Shown in pieces: positions 28,557-38,986 of a DNA stretch of 64,000 bases. The stretch is from an uncultured Flavobacterium sp. GTDB taxonomy: Bacteria > Bacteroidota > Bacteroidia > Flavobacteriales > Flavobacteriaceae. Where the stretch lies: positions 4,010 to 68,009 of the forward strand of contig CAKUAD010000008.1 of the NCBI GenBank assembly GCA_934636265.1, read 5' to 3'. Both the position numbers and the translations under genes were made by a program. Numbering within the stretch: position 1 is the stretch's first letter; every line of letters starts with the position of its first letter. The notes beneath the pieces are model-generated. The model saw only the letters and a program-made list of their open reading frames with translations. It was not told the DNA's origin and ran no database searches.

Positions 28557-30515
28557 ATGCAAAGGAAAGTCGCGGTTTTGGTTTGCCTGCTCGTGGGTTT
28601 TTGCGCGGTCCCGCAGCAGCATCCCGTCGATAGTCTTAAGGGCGTAATGGCGCGATCGAATGATGTCGAGAAAGCGCGTCTTTTAAACGAGATCGCATCG
28701 CACTACCGCGGATCGGATCCGGCGCAAATGATGGCCTACGGGCAGCAGGCGCTGGAACTTTCAAAGAAGATCAACCATAGTCTGGAAGAGGGCCGGGCGT
28801 GGATGAACATCGGGAATGCGCACATTATCGGTGGACGCTATCCTAAGGCGCTAACAAGCTTTTACAACGCGCAATCGGTTTTTGAAAAGGCGCTCGAGAA
28901 AACGCCCGGCAAACCTGAACTCCAGGCCGGCCTTGCGCGCGCACTGGGGAGCATCGGAATCGTATTTTCGGAACAGAGCGGTTACGCAAAGGCGCTAGAG
29001 CATCACCTTAAGGCTGTTAAAATATACGAACACCTGGGTAACGATGAGATGGCGGCCCGGATTTACAACAACATTGGAATCGTGTATCAGGCGCAGGGCG
29101 ACAATTTTCGCGCGTTGGAATATTTTGTGAAATGTCTCGCCATTCAAGAGAAAATTCGTGACAAGACCGCCGGCATTACGCTGACCAACATCGGGAATGT
29201 TTACCTTGCTCAGAACAATCTTCCGCAAGCGCTCAAGCATTATGAACGGGCGCTGGCTTTTTTTAGGAAATTTCCGGATGCCCGCGGTCAGGGTGAATTG
29301 TTTAACAACCTTGGTAGATACTACAAAATTACGGGGAATGACCTAAAGGCCGAGTCGTCTTACCGTGCGGCTTTACAGCAATTTGAATCGATCGGAGATA
29401 AATTCGGGGCGTCGGATACCTATGCGCTTTTGGGCGAACTCCTTCACGACCGCGGTGACAAAACTGCGGCGATACCGTTAATCAACAAATCGCTCGAACT
29501 GGGCCGCGAACTCGGAACGCTCGAAAGGATTCGCGACTCCGAGAAAATGTTGAGCGAAATCTACGCAGGCCTTGGACAATCGCAAAAGGCGCTCGATCAC
29601 CTGCGCGCTTATCTCACGGCCAAAGACAGCATGGACAGTCATGAAAATGTCCGCACCAGCGTCCGCGCCGAGATGAATTATGAGTTTGAAAAGCGTCAGG
29701 CGTTGCAAAAAAAAGAGCAGGAAAAACGCGAGGTGCTTTACGCCGAACAATCCAAGCGTCACAAATGGCAAATCGCTTTTGTATCGCTTGCCATCCTGTT
29801 GCTGTCAGCAATGGCGTTTTTGTTCTATTCGCGTCGTCAGTTAAAAAAGACTTTGACGCTACAAAAGGAGTTGGCCGAATACAAGCAGAAGGCTTTGCAC
29901 TTGCAGATGAATCCGCATTTTGTTTTTAACTGTCTGGGGTCGATTTCGGCATTCATTGTCCGGAACGGAACCGATCAGGCGATAAAATATTTGTCTAAGT
30001 TTTCAAAACTGATGCGACTCACGCTCGAATATTCAAAGGAATCGCTTATTCCGGTTGACAAGGAAATTGAAGGGCTCCAGAATTATCTGGAACTTGAACA
30101 ATTGCGTTTCAACAATGTTTTTACATTTGACATTACAAAGTCGGCCGAGATTGAAGACGATATGGCCCTGCCGCCGCTTTTGCTTCAGCCGTTTGTGGAG
30201 AATGCCATCATCCACGGACTGATCCCGCGCAAGGAAGGCGGGCGCATCGCAATTGACTTTACGGTGGTTAAAGACACCTTGGTCTGCACGGTCACCGACG
30301 ACGGCATCGGAATAGAAAAGTCGCAGGAACTCAAAAGGAATCTCGTCAACGTCCATAAATCGATGGCGCTTGACATCACCCGAAAACGCCTTGAAATGAT
30401 GGAAGCCTTTACCGATAAAACCGCCCATGTAGATATTCAGGAAACAAAAGATGAAGCCGGCAACCCGACGGGAACCAAGGTGGTTTTACGATTGCCTATA
30501 CAGTACGTCAGCTAA
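28557..30515 (+). CDS. TPR-containing sensor histidine kinase (LytS/YehU type)
   Basis: A 652-aa protein. N-terminal hydrophobic export signal (about 1-18). About seven tetratricopeptide repeats across about 35-350 form the probable extracytoplasmic sensor (for example ARIYNNIGIVYQAQGD). A membrane segment lies at about 403-425 after a charged helix. The His_kinase domain has QMNPHFVFNCLGSI with phospho-accepting His454. The HATPase has PLLLQPFVENAIIHGL and DDGIGI. Pairs with the LytTR regulator 100 bases downstream. The signal sensed is unknown. Confidence 0.93.
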   Translation: MQRKVAVLVCLLVGFCAVPQQHPVDSLKGVMARSNDVEKARLLNEIASHYRGSDPAQMMAYGQQALELSKKINHSLEEGRAWMNIGNAHIIGGRYPKALTSFYNAQSVFEKALEKTPGKPELQAGLARALGSIGIVFSEQSGYAKALEHHLKAVKIYEHLGNDEMAARIYNNIGIVYQAQGDNFRALEYFVKCLAIQEKIRDKTAGITLTNIGNVYLAQNNLPQALKHYERALAFFRKFPDARGQGELFNNLGRYYKITGNDLKAESSYRAALQQFESIGDKFGASDTYALLGELLHDRGDKTAAIPLINKSLELGRELGTLERIRDSEKMLSEIYAGLGQSQKALDHLRAYLTAKDSMDSHENVRTSVRAEMNYEFEKRQALQKKEQEKREVLYAEQSKRHKWQIAFVSLAILLLSAMAFLFYSRRQLKKTLTLQKELAEYKQKALHLQMNPHFVFNCLGSISAFIVRNGTDQAIKYLSKFSKLMRLTLEYSKESLIPVDKEIEGLQNYLELEQLRFNNVFTFDITKSAEIEDDMALPPLLLQPFVENAIIHGLIPRKEGGRIAIDFTVVKDTLVCTVTDDGIGIEKSQELKRNLVNVHKSMALDITRKRLEMMEAFTDKTAHVDIQETKDEAGNPTGTKVVLRLPIQYVS

Positions 30516-30616
30516 TGAATTATGAATTTTAAATTATTTCGTCGCCTAAAGTCACGCATCAACTGACCACCGACAACCCATTCCAAAATCTTAAATCTTA
30601 AATCCTCAATCCCGCA

Positions 30617-31378
30617 ATGATATCTGCCCTCCTAATAGACGACGACGCCAACCTCCGCAGCGGAATGCGGGGCTTGCTTGAGCGATATGCGCCCGATTTC
30701 CGGATTATTGGCGAGGCCGATAGTGTGGAGAATGGCATCGATGCGTTGATTAAGTTAAAGCCGCAAGTGGTGTTTCTGGACATCCAGCTTACCGACGGAA
30801 CGGGATTCGATATATTGGAACAGGTGGCCAAACGGTATGGGAAATCGTCGTCGCACATCGTGTTTATCACCGCGCACGAACAGTACGCCATAAAAGCATT
30901 TAGGTTCAGCGCGCTTGATTTTTTGCTAAAGCCGGTCGATCCGGAGGATTTGGAGAAAGTGATGGGGAAAATCCGAGAGGTGGTTGCGCGCAATCAGAGT
31001 CATGCGCATATTGATCTTTTGTTGGAAAACATCCGCAAGAAAGTGGATCCGTTTAAGCGCATCGCCCTTTCGACCGCCGAAGGAATCCACCTGTTTGAAG
31101 TGGCCGACATCATCCGCTGTGAAAGCGAGGATAATTACACGCGGTTTTTCATCAAAGGAAACAAGCCGTTGCTGATTTCGCGGACGCTTAAGGAATATGA
31201 AGAGTTGCTCGCCGAACACGGTTTTGAACGCATCCATCAGTCGCATCTGATCAACCTTTCGTACTTGAAATCCTACATCAAAAAGGACGGCGGTTATGTC
31301 GTGATGACCGATGGATCACATCTGCCCATTTCACAGCGCAAAAAAGAAAGATTGCAGGAGTTGTTGCGGGCGCTTTAG
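30617..31378 (+). CDS. LytTR-family response regulator
   Basis: A 253-aa protein. Receiver domain (about 1-120) with the acidic pair DDD near residues 8-10, phospho-acceptor Asp55 in VVFLDIQL and Lys in KPVDPEDLEK. LytTR DNA-binding domain (about 150-250) with IRCESEDNYTRFF and FERIHQSHLINLSYLKSY. Forms a two-component system with the upstream kinase. Possible targets include the LRR genes directly downstream, but the sequence does not show this. Confidence 0.95.
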   Translation: MISALLIDDDANLRSGMRGLLERYAPDFRIIGEADSVENGIDALIKLKPQVVFLDIQLTDGTGFDILEQVAKRYGKSSSHIVFITAHEQYAIKAFRFSALDFLLKPVDPEDLEKVMGKIREVVARNQSHAHIDLLLENIRKKVDPFKRIALSTAEGIHLFEVADIIRCESEDNYTRFFIKGNKPLLISRTLKEYEELLAEHGFERIHQSHLINLSYLKSYIKKDGGYVVMTDGSHLPISQRKKERLQELLRAL

Positions 31379-31464
31379 CGAATTCTAAATCAAACTGACA
31401 CAATCCTCAAAAGTGCGGCGATGGAACTAAAGAACCTGATAATTTAGGGTATAAATTAAACGAT

Positions 31465-34098
31465 ATGAAAAAGTTTTACTTCCTGATGCTCTTGACAACC
31501 GGAATTTTGCAGGCGCAAATCGTCAGTATACCTGATTTGGCCTTTCATAACCGCTTGTTGGAGGCGAGCCCGCAAAATGGATTCGCGCTTGACGCCGACG
31601 GCAATCCGATGGCGATTGATGCCAATGGTGATTCAATTATTCAAGTGTCTGAGGCCTTGGTCGTCTTTGCACTCGATTTGGAGTACTCAGGTATTGAGGA
31701 CCTGACCGGACTGCAGGAATTTTCAAATTTGCGGGAACTAAAGGCGGGCGGCAACCTGTTTCCAACTGTTGATTTGTCCGGATTGTCCAGCCTTGAAGTG
31801 CTGTACCTTTTGCCGGCTTCACTTACGGCGATCGATCTTTCATCGCTCCCAAACCTTAGGGAGCTTTCCCTTGGCAGTTCAGGGATTGGTTCGCTCGACG
31901 TGTCGGCCAATACCAGCCTGGAAAATCTGAACATCGGCGCGTGCGGGCTATCAACACTCGACGTCTCAATGTTGCCTGATTTAAAGGTGCTGAGCATCAA
32001 CCAAAACAACCTGGTATCAATCGATTTAAGCGGCAATCCCATGCTAGAGGAATTCTCCTGCAGGAATAATCCGATTACTGCATTGGATTTGCAGGTTGTA
32101 CCGCTCTTAAAAAAACTTACTTGTTCGTTTACCGGTTTGACCGCTGTCGATGTTTCCCAGAATCCGCTGCTTACCCATTTAAGCATCAATAACAATAGTA
32201 TTGCTGCTATCGACCTTTCGTCTACGCCAAATCTAGAAGTTTTGTACTGCGGGTACAGTTCGATTGCATCGCTCGATGTTTCAAACCTGCCCGGCCTGGT
32301 GATGCTTAATGCCGACTATGCGCAGCTTGCTTCCCTGGACGTCAGCCAGAATCCCTTGCTGGCTCACCTCTCGGTTGCCGGTAATCAACTGACGGAACTG
32401 GATCTGTCTGCCAATTCAGCCATTACGTATCTTTCCTGCGCATTTAACCTGTTGACTGAACTTGACGTATCCAATATGCCGCAACTTAATTATCTGAATT
32501 GTTCGGATAATTTCCTGACCCAGCTCGATGTAACATCAAACCCGGTTTTGTGCACGCTTAATGCCAATATCATGAACACCCTTGAGGTTTTGCTCTTAAA
32601 GAACGGCTCCGGCGGATGTTATCAAGGCTACCAGTTTTACGAGTGCTTTAACCTGGCCTTTGTTTGTACTGATGATGATGAGGTTGCGTACTTTCAGAAC
32701 TTGGTTTCGTCCAGCGGATTGAACGCCGCGGTTTCCTCTTATTGTACCTTTACGCCCGGCGGTCAGTTTAATACCGTATCGGGAACCGTCAGGTATGATT
32801 TTGATTCCAACGGATGCAACGGTATTGATCCCACAGCATCTTTTGTGCGCGTAAACATTTTGGGTACCCAGGGTTCGGGGTCAGTTTACACCAATCAAAA
32901 CGGACAATATACAGTTTACACCACTAACGAATCGGTTGAACTGCAACCCGTGGCCGATCCGGGTTTGTTCATGACAATCAGTCCGGTGACGGTTAATTTT
33001 GACGGCAGTGGTACCGATGCGACCGTGCAGGATTTTTGCGTGGCGCCGCAAGGTGTCGTGACGGATCTAGAAGTTGTGGTGGCACCGATAATTCCGGCGC
33101 GTCCGGGTTTTCAGGCTGTTTACAACGTAGTGATTCGCAATAAAGGGAATCAGGTAATGAGCCAGCAATACGGAGTCAGCTTGTCATACAACAATAATTT
33201 TTTAACTTACGAGACTTCCGGGCAGATGCCGAGTTCACAAACACCGGGCACATTGGTATGGGATTATCTTAACCTGATGCCCTTTGAAACCCTGACGATT
33301 CCCGTATCGTTTCAGGTAAATTCACCTACCGACACGCCGCCGGTAAACAACGGGGATATTTTAACGCTTACCGGGTTTGCATTGCCCATGCAAAACGATG
33401 CCCATGTAGTGGACAATGTTTTTGTTCTTAATCAAACCGTTGTAGGATCATACGACCCTAATGACAAGGCCTGTCTGGAGGGATCGAGCGTGTCGGTGTC
33501 AAAAGTTGGGGATTATCTGCATTATCTTATCCGATTTGAAAACACCGGAACTTACCCGGCAGAGAATGTGGTGGTAAAAGACATCCTCAACACCAGCGAT
33601 TTTAACCTTTCAAGTCTCGAGATCCTTGATGCGTCGCACCCGGTAACCACGCGAATCAACAACAACACCGCCGAATTCATTTTTGAAGGCATCGATCTTG
33701 AAATCGGCGGACACGGGAATATTCTGCTGAAAGTAAAATCGCTCGGTACTTTGACCGATGGCGACCAAGTCGAGAACGACGCCAACATCTACTTTGATTA
33801 CAATCATCCGGTGCCGACCGATCCTGCGATTACGTTGTTCCAATTGCTCAAAATCGAGGAAGTATCCGGCGTGGCGATGACTATCTGGCCAAATCCGTCC
33901 GCGGGAATCATCAACCTTAAGTCCGAATCGGCAATTACAAAAATGGAACTGTATAATGTTCAAGGCCGCCTGCTTTTGGTCAAGAGCGGAAATTCGGCCG
34001 AGGAATCCATCGACCTTTCGTCGCAAACCAATGGAATTTATCTGTTGCGCGTTACAACCCAAAAAGGTGTGGGGAATATCAGGCTTGTGCGCGGGTAA
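31465..34098 (+). CDS. Secreted leucine-rich-repeat protein with T9SS tail (paralogue 1)
   Basis: An 877-aa protein. Signal peptide about 1-17. A Ca-binding-like segment (DANGDSIIQVSEA) is followed by about 14 LRRs of ~21 residues, about 60-370 (pattern LxxLDVSxNPxL), ending with a Cys-containing cap. Then a carboxypeptidase-regulatory-like domain (SGTVRYDFDSNGCNG), a beta domain, the module with GSYDPNDKACLEG and ANIYFDYNHPV (about 665-785) and a Por sorting tail (IWPNPSAGIINL, TNGIYLLRV). Likely a surface binding protein. Shares its whole architecture with the next gene. Confidence 0.92.
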   Translation: MKKFYFLMLLTTGILQAQIVSIPDLAFHNRLLEASPQNGFALDADGNPMAIDANGDSIIQVSEALVVFALDLEYSGIEDLTGLQEFSNLRELKAGGNLFPTVDLSGLSSLEVLYLLPASLTAIDLSSLPNLRELSLGSSGIGSLDVSANTSLENLNIGACGLSTLDVSMLPDLKVLSINQNNLVSIDLSGNPMLEEFSCRNNPITALDLQVVPLLKKLTCSFTGLTAVDVSQNPLLTHLSINNNSIAAIDLSSTPNLEVLYCGYSSIASLDVSNLPGLVMLNADYAQLASLDVSQNPLLAHLSVAGNQLTELDLSANSAITYLSCAFNLLTELDVSNMPQLNYLNCSDNFLTQLDVTSNPVLCTLNANIMNTLEVLLLKNGSGGCYQGYQFYECFNLAFVCTDDDEVAYFQNLVSSSGLNAAVSSYCTFTPGGQFNTVSGTVRYDFDSNGCNGIDPTASFVRVNILGTQGSGSVYTNQNGQYTVYTTNESVELQPVADPGLFMTISPVTVNFDGSGTDATVQDFCVAPQGVVTDLEVVVAPIIPARPGFQAVYNVVIRNKGNQVMSQQYGVSLSYNNNFLTYETSGQMPSSQTPGTLVWDYLNLMPFETLTIPVSFQVNSPTDTPPVNNGDILTLTGFALPMQNDAHVVDNVFVLNQTVVGSYDPNDKACLEGSSVSVSKVGDYLHYLIRFENTGTYPAENVVVKDILNTSDFNLSSLEILDASHPVTTRINNNTAEFIFEGIDLEIGGHGNILLKVKSLGTLTDGDQVENDANIYFDYNHPVPTDPAITLFQLLKIEEVSGVAMTIWPNPSAGIINLKSESAITKMELYNVQGRLLLVKSGNSAEESIDLSSQTNGIYLLRVTTQKGVGNIRLVRG

Positions 34099-34187
34099 AT
34101 CGAATTCTCGATGATAAGATAGTAATGCTCAATTGTTAAGCATCGGTTTTTAAGAACTTATAACTTAGCGAGTCAAAACAAAACGTC

Positions 34188-36812
34188 ATGAAACCATTTT
34201 ACTATCTGCTGTTGCTGGTGTGTTCGGCTTCGTTCGGGCAGATTTACTTTCCCGACCCGGCCCTTAAAGCGGCGCTAATGTCGCCGAATCATGCGTATGA
34301 CTGGCTTTATAACGACATTGAAAACATCGACCAGAACGGCGACGGCGAAATCGACTTTGATGAAGCATCCCAGGTGGTTGAACTTGACATAAGTAACAAA
34401 GGAATTTCAGACCTGACCGGAATCGAGGTATTTGTGAATCTGGAGCAGTTGATGGCTGCCCATAATCAAATTGGATCGTGTCAGCTACAAGGTATGCCCT
34501 CGCTGCGATATCTTGACGTGGGAAACAACGGGATGTCAATACTCGACGTTTCTTATCTCGACGCATTGGAAAACATAACCTTTGCGCAAAATCCGTTAAT
34601 TACTGTCGACCTGTCCAATTGCTTGCAACTGGAGAATGTGATTTATAATGGAGCAGAGCTCATGGGATTCCGTGCAGCCTTCTGCCCGAATCTCAATAGC
34701 GTCTCGCTGACTTGTCCTAATCTTTTTGATCTGGATTTGGAAGGAAGTGCCATTGCCGCGCTTATGGTTTGGTCTAGCAGCCTGTCATCGATGACGCTCG
34801 AAAACCTCTCGAATTTAACGAGCGTTACTTTTCAGGGCAACCCGCAGCTTACCAATTTTACGGTTTCGAACTGTCCCAGCCTGACCTATCTGAATTTGTT
34901 CATGTGCAACCAATTGCAGACGGTTAACATATCGGGTACGCCTGCGCTTGCCGCATTGCGGATCTCAGATAATCAAGTGGCTGAGTTGGATGTTTCAGAA
35001 CTTACATCGCTAACCCTTCTTACCTGTATCAGCACGCAAGTGTCGAGTCTGGATTTATCAGAGCTTACGTCACTTACTGACCTGGACGTGTCGGGGAATT
35101 TGCTTACCGAGCTCGACGTTTCAAACCTTACCCAATTGGCATTGTTTGGTTGTAATTTCAATCAGTTGACATCGCTGGATGTTTCCAATCTTACCAACCT
35201 TGTCTATTTGGACTGCGGCCATAACCAGCTTACTACCCTGGATCTCTCGAACCAAACATCGCTGCAAAGTCTTTATGCCAGCAACAACCAACTCGAAACA
35301 CTGTTTATTAAGAACGGGCGGGTCGAGAACCTGGATCTTGAAGGCAACCCAAATCTGGCTTTTGTCTGCGCTGATGATTCACAGATTATCGAAGTCCAAA
35401 ACGAGTTAAACGGCGCGGGGATAACAGGCGCGCTCGTGAACTCCTATTGTTCGTTCGTACCGGGCGGCGATTATAATACGATTACCGGAACCGTGCGTTT
35501 TGATGCCGACGTCAATGGTTGTGACGGATCGGATCCGGTTCACCCTTTGGTAAAAATCGCCATCACCGACGGTATGGAAAACGGTGCAACTTTTACCGCG
35601 ACCGATGGAACTTATAATTTCTACACCGGGGCTGGCACCTTTGACGTTGTGCCGCAGCTGGAAAACCCGTCATACTTTAATGTCGTTCCGATTGCCAGCG
35701 CTTCTTTTCCAGACAACGACAACAGCGTGGAAACCCGCGATTTCTGTATTGTTCCAAACGGCATTCACCGCGATCTGGAAGTTGTCATTGCGCCTGTGGT
35801 TGCGGCGCGTCCGGGATTCGAGGCGGTTTACAAAATCGTCTATCGGAATAAAGGCAATCAGACGATTAGCATGTCCCTCGGGCTTGACTTTTCCTACAAT
35901 CCGGATTTGATGGCATTCACGTCAGCGACGACTGCGCCTGATTCGGCCGGGCCAGGATTGCTTCAGTGGAATTATTCGGGCCTGCAACCTTTTGAATCGC
36001 GTAGCATACTGGTGACGATGCAGATCAATCCGCCGACACATCCGACAAATCCCGTCAATATCGACGACGAGCTGACTTTTACGGCCTTGGTTGAAATGAT
36101 GGGCGCCGATGATATGCCTCAGGACAATGTTTTCCAGTTGGTCCAGACCGTCGTTGGTTCATATGACCCGAACAACATGATTTGCCTCGAGGGCGACACC
36201 GTGCCGGTTTCATCAATAGGCGAGTATCTGCATTATATCACCAACTTTGAAAATACCGGAACCGATTATGCCGAGAATGTCGTGGTCAAAATTGAGTTCG
36301 ACGATATGAATTTCGATTTGAATTCCTTGCAGTTGATGGACAGTTCCGATCCAGTTTACGCCCGCATTACAGGCAACAAAGTCGAATACATTTTTGAAGG
36401 AATTTACCTTGGGATTGGCGGACACGGAAATATTCTCCTTAAGATAAGGACCAACTTTGGCTTAAGTGCGGGTGATATGGTCGCGAACAATGCCGACATT
36501 TATTTTGATTATAATCACCCGGTTGTGACTGATATGGCTTCGACCTTGTTCCAGTCGCTCCAGACACCAGGCTATGTCCGTGACGCATCGGTGGTGGTTT
36601 ACCCAAATCCGTCGTCGGGAATGGTCAATGTCAAATCAGCATCTTCTGTGACAAAAGTAGAACTGTTTGATACGCATGGTCGATTGCTTCAGATGAAAAT
36701 CGGAGGAATGGCCGATGGCTCACTGGACATGTCATCGCGCGCCAAAGGAATTTACTTTTTGCGCATTACCACATCAGATGGTATCCACATTGAAAAGTTA
36801 ATTAGAGATTAG
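34188..36812 (+). CDS. Secreted leucine-rich-repeat protein with T9SS tail (paralogue 2)
   Basis: An 874-aa tandem paralogue of the preceding protein. It has a signal peptide (about 1-17), an EF-hand-like loop DQNGDGEIDFDEA (about 48-60), and LRRs about 65-390. The later LRRs repeat LDVSxLTxLxxLxC with little change, while the earlier ones are more irregular. SGTVRFDADVNGCDG, GSYDPNNMICLEG, ADIYFDYNHPV and a Por tail (VYPNPSSGMVNV, AKGIYFLRI) follow. Starts 89 bases after the stop of paralogue 1. Confidence 0.92.
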   Translation: MKPFYYLLLLVCSASFGQIYFPDPALKAALMSPNHAYDWLYNDIENIDQNGDGEIDFDEASQVVELDISNKGISDLTGIEVFVNLEQLMAAHNQIGSCQLQGMPSLRYLDVGNNGMSILDVSYLDALENITFAQNPLITVDLSNCLQLENVIYNGAELMGFRAAFCPNLNSVSLTCPNLFDLDLEGSAIAALMVWSSSLSSMTLENLSNLTSVTFQGNPQLTNFTVSNCPSLTYLNLFMCNQLQTVNISGTPALAALRISDNQVAELDVSELTSLTLLTCISTQVSSLDLSELTSLTDLDVSGNLLTELDVSNLTQLALFGCNFNQLTSLDVSNLTNLVYLDCGHNQLTTLDLSNQTSLQSLYASNNQLETLFIKNGRVENLDLEGNPNLAFVCADDSQIIEVQNELNGAGITGALVNSYCSFVPGGDYNTITGTVRFDADVNGCDGSDPVHPLVKIAITDGMENGATFTATDGTYNFYTGAGTFDVVPQLENPSYFNVVPIASASFPDNDNSVETRDFCIVPNGIHRDLEVVIAPVVAARPGFEAVYKIVYRNKGNQTISMSLGLDFSYNPDLMAFTSATTAPDSAGPGLLQWNYSGLQPFESRSILVTMQINPPTHPTNPVNIDDELTFTALVEMMGADDMPQDNVFQLVQTVVGSYDPNNMICLEGDTVPVSSIGEYLHYITNFENTGTDYAENVVVKIEFDDMNFDLNSLQLMDSSDPVYARITGNKVEYIFEGIYLGIGGHGNILLKIRTNFGLSAGDMVANNADIYFDYNHPVVTDMASTLFQSLQTPGYVRDASVVVYPNPSSGMVNVKSASSVTKVELFDTHGRLLQMKIGGMADGSLDMSSRAKGIYFLRITTSDGIHIEKLIRD

Positions 36813-36839
36813 GATTAGGTAGTTTTTATCTCGCGTTGG

Positions 36840-36868
36840 ACCCGTGTCAATCGATGCGGGTTTTTTTT
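36840..36868 (+). terminator. Terminator after the second LRR gene
   Basis: ACCCG (36840-36844) and CGGGT (36857-36861) enclose a 12-base loop and run into eight T. Short stem but a strong T tract. Confidence 0.65.
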
Positions 36869-37004
36869 GGGATCGACGAAACCCGCCGGACAATCTTTTA
36901 TTTTACTTAAATTTAACAGATAGCCTGCGAATTCGTTTTTTACTTCCTAGCAAATTGCTTAGTTTTGTTAAAAATTATTTGTACCAACAAATTTTTAAAT
37001 CCTT

Positions 37005-38288
37005 ATGTCCAAAACAGCTATAATTGAACTCGACGGCAAGCGTTATGAGTTCCCCGTCATTGTTGGCAGCGAGAATGAAGTGGCCATTGATATTGAAAAG
37101 TTGCGCGCGGTTTCCGGCGCCATCACTCTCGACCCGGGATACAAGAACTCGGGCGTGTGTCAAAGTGATATTACGTTTCTTGACGGTGAAGAGGGAATCC
37201 TTCGCTATCGCGGATATGCCATCGAGGATCTTGCTGATAAAGCCTCTTTTTTGGAGGTTTCATACCTTTTGATTTTTGGTGAATTGCCAACCGCTGACCA
37301 ACTTGAAACATTTGAAGCTGACATCCACCGCCATACCTTGGTAAACGAGGAGATGAAAAACATCATCGACGGATTTCCCAAGACAGCTCATCCAATGGGC
37401 GTTCTGGCCTCCCTTACCAGCGCACTCACTGCGTTTAATCCAAAATCAGTCAATCCGGAAGACGACGCGCAAATGTATGAAGCCGTGTGTAAGACCATGG
37501 GTAAATTCCTGGTGATTGCCACTTGGACGTACCGCAAGGCCATGGGCTTCCCGCTCAATTATTACGACAACACCATCGGTTATGTCGAGAACTTTATGCA
37601 GTTGATGTTTAAGCTCCCAACAGGGCCTTACCATGTAAATCCCGTGGTGGTTGATGCACTCGACAAATTGTTTATCCTTCACGCCGACCACGAGCAAAAC
37701 TGCTCTACGTCAACCGTGCGCATGGTAGGATCGTCACACGCCGGACTTTTTGCCTCTATTTCGTCAGGTGTGTCGGCGCTTTGGGGACCGCTTCACGGTG
37801 GAGCCAACCAGGCAGTACTTGAAATGCTCGAGGAAATTCAGAAAAACGGTGGCGATGCCGAGAAATACTTGGCAAAAGCAAAAGACCGCGAAGATCCGTT
37901 CCGTCTGATGGGCTTTGGTCACCGCGTTTACAAAAACTTTGACCCGCGCGCCAAAATCATAAAAAAGGCCGCCGACGAAGTGCTCGCCAACCTGGGCGTT
38001 AACGATCCGGTACTACAAATAGCCAAGAGGCTGGAAGAATCAGCCCTAGTGGATGATTATTTCGTATCGCGCAAGTTGTATCCAAATGTAGACTTCTATT
38101 CCGGTATTATCTACCGCGCCATGGGTATCCCAACCGATATGTTTACGGTTTTGTTTGCCATCGGCCGTCTTCCCGGATGGATCGCACAATGGAAGGAAAT
38201 GCGTGTCAACAAAGAACCAATTGGGCGTCCGCGTCAGGTTTATACCGGCTATCCGCTCAGAGAGTTCGTTCCGATGGACAAGCGATAA
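37005..38288 (+). CDS. gltA: Citrate synthase
   Basis: A 427-aa type II citrate synthase that condenses acetyl-CoA and oxaloacetate. The expected catalytic triad is present: His264 in GPLHGGAN, His306 in GFGHRVYKNFDPR and Asp363 in VDFYSG. These positions are almost the same as in the E. coli enzyme. Monocistronic, with a terminator downstream. AT-rich upstream region; a -7-like ATTATTTG is imperfect. Confidence 0.98.
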   Translation: MSKTAIIELDGKRYEFPVIVGSENEVAIDIEKLRAVSGAITLDPGYKNSGVCQSDITFLDGEEGILRYRGYAIEDLADKASFLEVSYLLIFGELPTADQLETFEADIHRHTLVNEEMKNIIDGFPKTAHPMGVLASLTSALTAFNPKSVNPEDDAQMYEAVCKTMGKFLVIATWTYRKAMGFPLNYYDNTIGYVENFMQLMFKLPTGPYHVNPVVVDALDKLFILHADHEQNCSTSTVRMVGSSHAGLFASISSGVSALWGPLHGGANQAVLEMLEEIQKNGGDAEKYLAKAKDREDPFRLMGFGHRVYKNFDPRAKIIKKAADEVLANLGVNDPVLQIAKRLEESALVDDYFVSRKLYPNVDFYSGIIYRAMGIPTDMFTVLFAIGRLPGWIAQWKEMRVNKEPIGRPRQVYTGYPLREFVPMDKR

Positions 38289-38300
38289 TCCCAACAATAC

Positions 38301-38327
38301 AAAGGCCTCCAAAAGGGGGCTTTTTTT
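38301..38327 (+). terminator. Rho-independent terminator after gltA
   Basis: AAAGGCCTCC (38301-38310), loop AAAA, GGGGGCTTTT with two G-U pairs, in a seven-T tract. Confidence 0.88.
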
Positions 38328-38362
38328 GTAGAAAGTTGAAAATCAAACGTTGAAAGCCAAAA

Positions 38363-38618
38363 GTCGACCCCAGCGTAGCGAACGGTTACGACCCACGCGA
38401 GGAAAAACTCAAAGGTCGTGAGGTCATAAAGGCGGGCTGGCCGTTATTATTAACCTCTGAAACTTTAAGAATTTTTACGGGAAATCTGTATCCAGCCAAC
38501 CGATTTGATGCGTTGGGATTAACCCGATTTCCCCTTCCCGATTCAGCGACAAGCTACAAAAAATCCTGCACGTGGCGTTACGGATTATCTGCCGGAAAAG
38601 TTAAAGTTGCGAGTCAAA
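38363..38618. repeat. Tandem long intergenic repeat, unit A
   Basis: A 256-base unit repeated almost exactly at 38627-38880. It begins GTCGACCCCAGCGTAGCGAA and ends GTTGCGAGTCAAA. Within it, 38457-38605 is related to 43059-43209 in front of recR. Together with unit B it fills most of the 751-base gap 38289-39039. No convincing ORF; it may be a non-coding mobile element or a structured RNA. Confidence 0.9.
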
Positions 38619-38626
38619 AGTCGAGA

Positions 38627-38880
38627 GTCGACCCCAGCTAGCTAACGGTTACGACCCGCGGGAGGAAAAAGTCAAAGGTCGTGAGGTCATAAAGGCGGGC
38701 TGACCGTTATTATTAACCTTTGAAACTTTAAGAATTTTTACAGGAAATCTGTATCCAGCCAACCGATTTGATGCGTTGGGATTAACCCGATTCCCCTTCC
38801 CGATTCAGCGACAAGCTACAAAAAATCCTGCACGTGGCGTTACGGATTATCTACCGGAAAAGTTAAAGTTGCAAGTCAAA
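38627..38880. repeat. Tandem long intergenic repeat, unit B
   Basis: Second unit, 254 bases, about 94% identical to unit A by eye, offset by 264 bases. Differences are scattered substitutions plus a small length change. The flanks carry words such as AAGTCAAACGTTGCAAGT, also repeat-like. Confidence 0.9.
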
Positions 38881-38986
38881 CGTTGCAAGTAAGAAGTCAA
38901 AAGGTGCAGTACGCTTTCAATTTTCAAATTTCCAAATTTTCACATTTCAACCTTAATGCTCAAAATGTTCTTAATTCTCAAATCCT

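Noticed and set aside
38363-38880. CRISPR array
   Set aside because: There are only two long, nearly identical units of about 255 bases, with no short repeat-spacer pattern and no cas genes.
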